DNA of 64,000 nucleotides. It comes from Fodinibius salsisoli (GTDB taxonomy: Bacteria; Bacteroidota; Rhodothermia; Balneolales; Balneolaceae). The notes under the pieces were generated by a model. That model saw only the letters and a program-made list of their open reading frames with translations. It was not told the DNA's origin and did not search any database. Position 1 is the first letter of the stretch, and each line of letters opens with the position of its first letter. Positions 56,601 to 64,000 of this stretch are shown here, piece after piece. The position numbers were made by a program, and so were the translations under genes. The stretch spans positions 62,001 through 126,000 of the forward strand of contig NZ_JAGGJA010000002.1 in the NCBI RefSeq assembly GCF_026229185.1, in the 5' to 3' direction.

Positions 56601-59600
56601 CTAATCATGTTGTTTATCCACCAGTTGTAGCACCACCGAATGATTTTGGTTATCGTTTTTCAGTTTAACTTTGGCAACGCCTTCAGGAAAGCTTACCAAC
56701 TGCTCATCAATAGTCCCTTCAAGCCCTCCTGATTCCAGCCCATTCGGATTCTGTACTTCTACATCATAAACGGTGCGCCCATCTTCTGACTTCCACCGGA
56801 TGCTGTAGTCCTCCCATTCCGGTGAAATAACCGGTTGAATGGTCATCGTATTTCCTTTCAGCCGGATCCCCAGGATAGATTCCAGGGCTACCCGGTACAT
56901 CCACCCAGCCGATCCGGTGTACCAGCTCCACCCACCCTGTCCCACATGGGGAGGTTCGCCGTACACATCTCCAGCTACTACGTAGGGTTCCACTTTGTAC
57001 AGGTCGGCCGCTTTCTGTTCCCGGGCATGATTTATTGGATTTATCATCCGTAAATATTTGACAGCCTTCTCCCCGGATCCCATCTCCGCAAACGCTCTGA
57101 CGGTCCAGAGTGCAGCGTGGGTATATTGGCCTCCGTTCTCTCGCACCCCGGGAATATATCCTTTGATGTATCCCGGATTCCGCTTCGTTTGATCAAACGG
57201 GGGCGTTAACAGGCGAATAAGGCCATCTTGTTCTGATATCAAGTACTCTTCTAACGCCGCGAGGGCTTTCCGTTTTTTCTCTTCAGGAGCCGCCCCTGAT
57301 ATCACGGACCATGCCTGGGCTACGGCATCGATACGGCACTCATTATTTTGGGCAGACCCCAGGGGCGTGCCATTGTCATAAAAAGCCCGGATGTACCAGT
57401 TCCCATCCCACCCCTCCTGATTGAGATGTTTGGCCAGTTTGTGGGCTGACTTTTGATACCGTTCTGCTCGCTCTTCATCCCCCATTTGCTTGCAGTACGG
57501 GATGAATGTTTGCAAAATAGAATACATAAAGAAACCTAACCAGACGCTTTCCCCCTGCCCTTCGTGTCCCACTCGGTTCATTCCGTCGTTCCAGTCTCCA
57601 GCGCCAATCAGGGGCAATCCATGCGCGCCCATTTTTAACGTAATGTCAATTGCTTTGATACAGTGTTCATAGAGTGAGCCACTGATATTTGTATCTGACA
57701 ATCCTGAAAGAGGCCTTCGCGAGGGCTGCAAGTACGCCTCATGTTCATGGTCCGCCAGTTTTCGGGCTTCCAAATAAGAAATCGTTTCATCCAGAATCGC
57801 TTCATCTCCTGTCGATTCTATATAAAAGGCGGTTACATATGGCAGCCAAAGCCGGTCATCCGAAATCTTGGTTCTAACTCCCCGTCCCGTTGGCGGGTGC
57901 CACCAGTGCTGCACATCGCCTTTAATGAATTGACGGGAAGCATGCAGCAGGATCTGATCCCGTGTCATCTGAGGATCCACGTAGAGAGCCGCCATTGCAT
58001 CCTGAAGCTGATCACGAAATCCATAAGCCCCGCCGGCCTGATAAAAGGCTGCACGCGACCACATCCGGCAGGCGATTGTTTGATATAGCAGCCAACCGTT
58101 CATCATGAGGTTTAGGGCCGGGTCAGGTGTTTGAATATCAATGCGCCCCAGACTATGGGTCCAAAATTCGCGGACCTCCTCAAAAGCTTTTTCAACCTGT
58201 TGATGATCTCTGTATCTTTGGGCCAGCTGCTCTGCCTCCTTAGCTGTGTCTCCTTCCCCCATCAGGGCTATGCATTCGATCTTTTCTTCGGGTTCCAATG
58301 TTATGGTAAGTTGAAAGGCAGCGCAGGGATCGCCGCCTATTTTCACTTCGTTATCAAGCTGTGTCTGTTCCGCCACCGCTCGCGGCCGTTTTAATGAGCA
58401 GTTTCGGCCGATAAACTTCTCCCGGTCTGTCGTAAAGGCCAGTCCTTTTTCCTCTACATAATGCGGGCTGGAACGAGGAACGGGCAGGAAGCTCGAAAAG
58501 GCCATACGACCAGCGAATTCATTATTATAATGATTCCTGGCATAGATCGTATCGCCCTCTTGGTTTGCTTCCTGAACGATATAACGCGCAGATGCTTCCC
58601 TGTTAATCCCCAGTACCCATGCCTGGTAACTAAACAGCGAAAGATGGCGTTTTTTCGAACTCTTATTGCATATGGACAGTTTAGAAATTTTAACCGGATC
58701 TTCGCGGGGAACGAACTGCAGCAATTCAGATTCTATACCATATGACGTATGTCGATGCCGCGTATATCCAAACCCATGTGATACTTCATAACGGCCATGG
58801 CCCGGTACCGGACCTGCTGTAGGCGACCAATAGGTCTGGCGTTCTTCATCGCGTATATAGAATGCTTCCGAATGGGGATCAAGGGTAGGGTCGTTTGACC
58901 AGGAAGACAACTTATTTTCGCGACTGTTTTCACTCCAGGTGTACCCAGCCCCGGTTTCTGTAGCTATAAAGCCAAAAGAGGGATTGGCAATTATATTTAT
59001 CCAGGGGGCTGGGGGTAATTGGTGTAACCCTCTATCCGGATCAGGCTTTAGCAAGATGCGATACTCATTATCTTCTTTCGAAAATCCCCCATATCCATTA
59101 AAGAACTGAAGCTCTGTTTTGCTATCCATTATATCTGTAACGGTACTCTCTGCTATGGAAGCCCTACTATAGGTTACAGCATCCACTCCTTTATGAAAAG
59201 AATCTACTTTTTGTTTCTGGATCAGATCATCAATTTTTGGAAGGCTCCCCTCTAAGACTACTGAAGCAACCGTCAATATAAGAACAAGATCATCTTCGGG
59301 CAGGCGATCTGAACGTAAGACAAACACATTGTCATTTTCATGCCCCTGGTAGCGACTATATGAACTTTCCACCGTTTGCTGTAAACCTTGCTGCAGTTCA
59401 TCAACATAGCCGGACATGTGATCATTTAAAATGACTAAATCAGTTTGGAGTCCCCTCTGCTTCCATAACAGATGGCCTTTTAACATCCTTTCGACCGATT
59501 TCAGCTGCTCTGACTTGTCGATACGAAAAACAATCACCGGGTGGTCTCCCGAAATGCCGTAAGTCCATAGATTAGACTGTTTAAGGTAGTTTTGGCTTAA

Positions 59601-62600
59601 TATTTCAGCACTGGATCTGAGGTGAGAATCGTTATAAAGCATGTAGGAAGCCAGTTTTTGGAAATACTGAAATCGCTCACTGCTGATGCCTATATGATCC
59701 AGTTCAACTGTGTTGTAGATGGATGATAAATCAAAGGCCCGATCAACCGCATAGGGATTATCAAACCTATCGACCAGTTCTACGGCTTCTTTGCGGGACC
59801 CGGCCCACCCGATTCCATAGGTGACCTGTATTTTTTCACCGGCCTTTAGGTTCACTACCCGCCGCAGGCTCATAACCGGATCCGAGACATTACCGATGGA
59901 GCCACTCAGCCTGTATCCCTCCTGCATAGCCTGTGGGTTCAACAAGCTACGTCCCCGGCCTATAAAGTTAGACCGTTCTGTCTCGAACTGTAGTGGTTCC
60001 GTCAGGTTCTCCAAATCATAACTGGCTACGGTATGAACCATAAACTTGGGCTGTTCGCTATCCATCCGGGGCCTCCTCCAGGCAATAAGACCATGATGCT
60101 CGGCCAGGTAATCGGTCTGTACAAACAGTTTGGAGAAGGCAGGATGGGCGTTATGATGTTGAGCCTGGTTAAGGACTACTTCGGCGTAACTGGTCAGTTC
60201 AAGCGTTCTGCGGCGATCAGAATAGTTGGTAAGCGTTATCTTTCTGAGCTCAATGGGATGCTCGGGAGATACACATATTTCTGTGGTTGTTTCAAGCCAT
60301 TCATCCACTCGTGATGTCTGTACTTTCCCGTTGTGAAACCAGCTATCATAACGATCGGGCTTACGTTTAACCGGCTGATGGAATGCCGACCAATATTCTC
60401 CCGTTTCTCGATCTTTGATATAAACAAATAAGCCCAGTGGATCTTCTGTGGGATCCGCCTTCCAGCCGGTTAGCATAATATCATTATAATATGAACTGCC
60501 TGTGCCGCTATGGCTTACGAACGTATGGTATTGCCCATTCGACAGCAGATGAACCCGCGGCGGGGCGTCATCCAGGTTATTTATACCGGCGTGCTCAACT
60601 ACATAATGCATACTATGCTGTTCACCGGGCTCCATCTCTACATCAATTGGGTGCGGTTCTTTTATAGGAATGCCCCGCGGGATACGCTCTTGCAGGAGGA
60701 GTTCACAGGCTTTGATCTGAGGATCGGCATGAAAATAGTTATGAATCGTCCAGCCGTTAAGTACGTTTAAAAAAGCAATAAGGCTCATCCCGTGGTGGTG
60801 GGCCATATACGTTTTAACCACACGGTATGGTTCCAATTCCGGCAGGTGATCCGGGGTAAAATCAATAGCATCGTAATATCCCCTGAGACCGAGTCCTCCA
60901 ATGTCTTTTAGCACCTCCAGGTTATCCAACGCATCTTTAGGATCTACCATTAGAGCCAACGCTGATGCATAGGGGGCTACCACAAACTCTTCGGCCAGCC
61001 CCCGTTTTAATCCCAGGCCCGGGGCGCCAAAGGCACGGTATTGATAGTTCAAATCGATGTTAAGAATGTTATAAGCACTCTCTGAGAACCCCCAGGGGCG
61101 GTCAAACTTTTGACTGTATTCACGTTGCCATTCCACAATCCGCGCGTAGGTATGGCTTAACAAGGTGTATGGATAAGAGCGCATAAATAACAACGGCATT
61201 AAGTACTCAAAGGTCGTACCGCCCCATGAAAGCAGAAATTCATCATTATTCCTGCTCGTCAACCGGCGGCTCAATCGAAACCAGTGTTCGGAGGGCACAT
61301 CCCCTTTTGCGATGGCAACAATGGAAGCAATACGGGCCTCGCTGGCCAATAAATCATATGTTCCTTTATCCAGTTCTGCTTTCTCGACATTATAGCCGAT
61401 GTTAAACAATCCCTTTTTCTTGTTATAAATAAACCTAAAATCCATCTCCGCAACCAGCTGCTCACAGATAGAGGTGATGGAGTGGACCTGTCTCGTCCAT
61501 TGCTTTAACATCCTGTATTCTTCGGAGTCTTTGGATTGTTCCAGCTTCTCCAGTCGTTTGGCAGGCGGAACCTCTAACCCAGAATCATCCGCTGTTGAAT
61601 AGGTATATCCGGATAGTTCCTTCTTGTAACTTTCGACCTGTCTCAGTGGGCTTTCAAGCCAAAAGAGCAGGTCGTCAACGCGGGCATCTCCTAATGAGCT
61701 ACGAAATTTCATAAGGTTATTCCCGCATAGCGTACAGGCTGATTCTTTAAGTTCGTTCAATAGTCTAATGCTTTCTGAAATGGTCGCTGGGCTCTCTCTT
61801 CCATTCAGCTTGTTTAACATCCGGCTGATACTGGTTTTTATTTGTCGGCAGACGTCTTCATAACCATTTTCATTTCCCTGAGGTTCGAGATCAGAAAAAA
61901 TAGCATGCACTGTTTCCAAGGTATCTTCCAACCCTTTCCAGAAAGCCGCATTGGGATTTTCTTGTCTTAGCAACTGCCCAACGGCTTGTTTGACAACAAT
62001 AAGTCCGGCGGCAAGGTTACCCGAGTCGACGGTTGATACATATTTAGGATTAAGTACTTCTCCCAGCCGTATATCATACCAGTTATAAAAATGCCCGTTG
62101 TACCGATCCAGTTGCATCAGTGAATTTAACGTCCTCTCCAGGCGCGATAAAAGTTCGCTCAAGGTTATATAGCCCATTTCGTATGCTGCCTGGGTGGCAA
62201 CCAATGTCAGCCCGATATTAGTAGGCGAGGTTCGGGCGACGGGAGGCAACAGCGGATCTTCCTGGTAGTAATCCGGTGGCAGCCACGAATATTCTTCGTT
62301 CACCAGGCGCTCAAAGTAAAACCAAGTCCGACGGGCATATCTTCGCAGTTTCGATTTGTCGTCTCCAGAAAGCCCGTTTTTAGAAGACAAATGCGGATGT
62401 GGATGACTAAAATACCATGCAAAGCCGGGCGAACTTATCCAGAGTAATGAAAATGGAACAACAATCCAGAGGCTTCCCGGGTCAATAAGAAGAGCCGTTA
62501 TCAAAACAGCAATCCCTAACAATACAGATATCCCCATTAATCGGATGTACTCATAAACGGTATTTGAGCTCAAGGCTTCAGCCCGGGAAGCTGATGTCCA

Positions 62601-64000
62601 CTCTAACAAATGTTTTTTTGAAATCAATAATCGCCAAATGACCCGAAATATAGCATCCAGATGAATAACGGCCTGGTGAGGTAAGATAGCCAGCGTTGAA
62701 ATTGCCTGGAAGGTATTAATCTTCAGGTTAGAACGGACTTTTTCAAAGTACAGCTTCCATTTAATACGGGCCGGTCGGTTTAACACATCCGTGGAAAAGC
62801 TGACGTAAATAGGAAAAGCAAGGATGCCGAAGGCTGCTGCGGTCCAGAGTAAGGCTGTTCCGGGAAGCCAAAACCATCCGGCAACAAAAAAGATAGTCAA
62901 GAAAAGGGGCGTCAGTGATCGGCGCAGATTGTCAAAAATTTTCCAACGTGCTAACAGATGGAGAGGATTTTTTGCGGTTCCGTCAGCTGCTGGTACATCT
63001 CCAAACAGCCAGCTCGCGATTTGCCAGTCTCCTCTTGTCCACCGGTGGTTTCTTTTACAGTAGCTGGCATAGCTTGTGGGGTAATCATCAAACAGCTCGA
63101 TATCCGTACTTAGCGCAGCCCGAACGTAGTTACTTTCAATGAGGTCGTGAGAAAGTATTCTATTTTCAGGAAAACGGTTGTCCAATACGGTATGAAAAGC
63201 ACGGACATCATAGATGCCCTTCCCTGTAAAGACGGCCTCTCCCATCATATCCTGATAAATATCGGACACAGCGGTGGTATAGATATCGATACCCACATTA
63301 CCCGAAAATATACGGGTAAAATACGTTTTTTGGGCCGTATCCGGAGGAATGGATATCCGGGGCTGAATGATCCCATAGCCTTTGGTAATACGGCCTTTAT
63401 TCTTATCGTACCATGCTCTGTTCAGTGGATGTGAGGCCACTCGGACCAAGTCGATGACGCTATCCGGAGGTGTGCGGGTATCGGCATCGAGCGTCAAGAT
63501 AAACTGTACGGGCATACTTTGGATTGAGGATATAAAGTCGCCATAGATGGTCGAAAATGAGTGATCGGCTGACGGATCACAAAGAAGTTCGTTCAGCTTT
63601 TCCAGTTTACCCCGTTTCCGTTCCCATCCCATCCATACTCTTTCTTTGGGATTCCATTTTCGGCAGCGATGAAGTAGAAAAAACTTCTGTCCATACCGGG
63701 AAGTGTACTTCTTATTCAGTTCTTCAATGATATGTTTTGCTTCGTTGAGAATTGCAGCATCGTCCGGCATCTGTTCCTGATCGGCGTCAGTAAAATCAGA
63801 TAGCAGGACAAACTGCAGCCCGGGGTCAGGATTGGCCAATGCGGTAATCTCTAATTTTTCAAGCTGCCGTTTTACATCATCTGGCGAACTTAGCAGGGTG
63901 GGCACAACTACCATAGTACGCGCTTTATCCGGTATTCTATTGTCAATCTTCAGCTTGGGTAACCTGCGTGGAGGGAGCGTAAATGCAAAAAGACGGTTTA
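56601..64000 (-). CDS. cyclic beta-1,2-glucan synthase-like protein (N-terminus beyond window)
   Basis: The frame is open to the right edge; at least 2,466 residues are visible and the usual length of this family is about 2,800-2,900. The Met at 63914 is internal, because the frame continues to the edge (NRLFAFTLPPRRLP...). The first third holds the GT84 glycosyltransferase with LTLDADTRTPPDSV and KRNHRWTRGDWQ and several membrane helices (about 335-385 and 455-500, counted from that Met). A glycoamylase-like segment (about 945-985, DLNYQYRAFGAPGLGLKRG) follows. The C-terminal half is a GH94 phosphorylase domain with GAGDWNDGMN (near 2105). NdvB-type proteins build and close periplasmic cyclic beta-1,2-glucans, which act in osmoadaptation; this is inferred. 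Confidence 0.9.
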   Translation of the reverse strand, partial: NRLFAFTLPPRRLPKLKIDNRIPDKARTMVVVPTLLSSPDDVKRQLEKLEITALANPDPGLQFVLLSDFTDADQEQMPDDAAILNEAKHIIEELNKKYTSRYGQKFFLLHRCRKWNPKERVWMGWERKRGKLEKLNELLCDPSADHSFSTIYGDFISSIQSMPVQFILTLDADTRTPPDSVIDLVRVASHPLNRAWYDKNKGRITKGYGIIQPRISIPPDTAQKTYFTRIFSGNVGIDIYTTAVSDIYQDMMGEAVFTGKGIYDVRAFHTVLDNRFPENRILSHDLIESNYVRAALSTDIELFDDYPTSYASYCKRNHRWTRGDWQIASWLFGDVPAADGTAKNPLHLLARWKIFDNLRRSLTPLFLTIFFVAGWFWLPGTALLWTAAAFGILAFPIYVSFSTDVLNRPARIKWKLYFEKVRSNLKINTFQAISTLAILPHQAVIHLDAIFRVIWRLLISKKHLLEWTSASRAEALSSNTVYEYIRLMGISVLLGIAVLITALLIDPGSLWIVVPFSLLWISSPGFAWYFSHPHPHLSSKNGLSGDDKSKLRRYARRTWFYFERLVNEEYSWLPPDYYQEDPLLPPVARTSPTNIGLTLVATQAAYEMGYITLSELLSRLERTLNSLMQLDRYNGHFYNWYDIRLGEVLNPKYVSTVDSGNLAAGLIVVKQAVGQLLRQENPNAAFWKGLEDTLETVHAIFSDLEPQGNENGYEDVCRQIKTSISRMLNKLNGRESPATISESIRLLNELKESACTLCGNNLMKFRSSLGDARVDDLLFWLESPLRQVESYKKELSGYTYSTADDSGLEVPPAKRLEKLEQSKDSEEYRMLKQWTRQVHSITSICEQLVAEMDFRFIYNKKKGLFNIGYNVEKAELDKGTYDLLASEARIASIVAIAKGDVPSEHWFRLSRRLTSRNNDEFLLSWGGTTFEYLMPLLFMRSYPYTLLSHTYARIVEWQREYSQKFDRPWGFSESAYNILNIDLNYQYRAFGAPGLGLKRGLAEEFVVAPYASALALMVDPKDALDNLEVLKDIGGLGLRGYYDAIDFTPDHLPELEPYRVVKTYMAHHHGMSLIAFLNVLNGWTIHNYFHADPQIKACELLLQERIPRGIPIKEPHPIDVEMEPGEQHSMHYVVEHAGINNLDDAPPRVHLLSNGQYHTFVSHSGTGSSYYNDIMLTGWKADPTEDPLGLFVYIKDRETGEYWSAFHQPVKRKPDRYDSWFHNGKVQTSRVDEWLETTTEICVSPEHPIELRKITLTNYSDRRRTLELTSYAEVVLNQAQHHNAHPAFSKLFVQTDYLAEHHGLIAWRRPRMDSEQPKFMVHTVASYDLENLTEPLQFETERSNFIGRGRSLLNPQAMQEGYRLSGSIGNVSDPVMSLRRVVNLKAGEKIQVTYGIGWAGSRKEAVELVDRFDNPYAVDRAFDLSSIYNTVELDHIGISSERFQYFQKLASYMLYNDSHLRSSAEILSQNYLKQSNLWTYGISGDHPVIVFRIDKSEQLKSVERMLKGHLLWKQRGLQTDLVILNDHMSGYVDELQQGLQQTVESSYSRYQGHENDNVFVLRSDRLPEDDLVLILTVASVVLEGSLPKIDDLIQKQKVDSFHKGVDAVTYSRASIAESTVTDIMDSKTELQFFNGYGGFSKEDNEYRILLKPDPDRGLHQLPPAPWINIIANPSFGFIATETGAGYTWSENSRENKLSSWSNDPTLDPHSEAFYIRDEERQTYWSPTAGPVPGHGRYEVSHGFGYTRHRHTSYGIESELLQFVPREDPVKISKLSICNKSSKKRHLSLFSYQAWVLGINREASARYIVQEANQEGDTIYARNHYNNEFAGRMAFSSFLPVPRSSPHYVEEKGLAFTTDREKFIGRNCSLKRPRAVAEQTQLDNEVKIGGDPCAAFQLTITLEPEEKIECIALMGEGDTAKEAEQLAQRYRDHQQVEKAFEEVREFWTHSLGRIDIQTPDPALNLMMNGWLLYQTIACRMWSRAAFYQAGGAYGFRDQLQDAMAALYVDPQMTRDQILLHASRQFIKGDVQHWWHPPTGRGVRTKISDDRLWLPYVTAFYIESTGDEAILDETISYLEARKLADHEHEAYLQPSRRPLSGLSDTNISGSLYEHCIKAIDITLKMGAHGLPLIGAGDWNDGMNRVGHEGQGESVWLGFFMYSILQTFIPYCKQMGDEERAERYQKSAHKLAKHLNQEGWDGNWYIRAFYDNGTPLGSAQNNECRIDAVAQAWSVISGAAPEEKKRKALAALEEYLISEQDGLIRLLTPPFDQTKRNPGYIKGYIPGVRENGGQYTHAALWTVRAFAEMGSGEKAVKYLRMINPINHAREQKAADLYKVEPYVVAGDVYGEPPHVGQGGWSWYTGSAGWMYRVALESILGIRLKGNTMTIQPVISPEWEDYSIRWKSEDGRTVYDVEVQNPNGLESGGLEGTIDEQLVSFPEGVAKVKLKNDNQNHSVVLQLVDKQHD

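Overview
The window most resembles a chromosome segment of a Balneolota/Rhodothermota-type bacterium (Bacteroidota-like phylum, probably marine or saline). This is inferred from protein styles and from a complete Na+-type N-ATPase operon. Strong Shine-Dalgarno sequences (for example upstream of atpF, hsp20 and the YeaQ-like gene) argue against a typical Bacteroidia genome. No rRNA, tRNA or CRISPR array was seen.

Region 1 (1-18.2 kb) is mostly conserved housekeeping: a patatin-like lipase cut by the left edge, a HIRAN protein, an MFS exporter, dut, a DUF3108 exported protein, a lipoprotein, then a biotinyl-carrier/murA pair, RNase E/G, hslVU, a C-terminal processing protease, and a minus-strand rsmE/BFD-ferredoxin/two-domain dCTP deaminase cluster. 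Intergenic spaces at 3.2-6.1 kb hold several repeats, including two copies of a MITE-like element, one of them carrying a nested ~30-bp insert.

Region 2 (18.2-44.7 kb) is an energy and stress island: hemG, a class II ribonucleotide reductase broken by one extra T, the nine-gene N-ATPase operon (atpDCQRBEFAG), PEP synthase, an SDR dehydrogenase, Hsp20, a PAS histidine kinase with a NarL-type regulator, DUF892 and DUF2267 proteins, two universal stress proteins, a Ca2+-type P-ATPase and a CheB-like protein whose catalytic Ser is replaced by Cys. A TTTCCCTACA-like motif recurs in the intergenic spaces of this island and may be a regulatory site.

Region 3 (about 45.7-56.5 kb) looks like an integron cassette array without a visible integrase (a CALIN). 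Mostly single, AT-rich, functionally unrelated genes (DHFR-like reductase, glycosyltransferase, cupin, thioredoxin, serine hydrolase, methyltransferase, RDD protein, NTF2-like protein, two alpha/beta hydrolases) are separated in its first half by 127-129-bp imperfect inverted repeats with attC architecture. A TonB C-terminal fragment and a small cassette gene are frameshifted.

Region 4 (56.6-64 kb) is one very large minus-strand gene for a cyclic beta-1,2-glucan synthase-like protein (GT84 plus GH94), open at the right edge.
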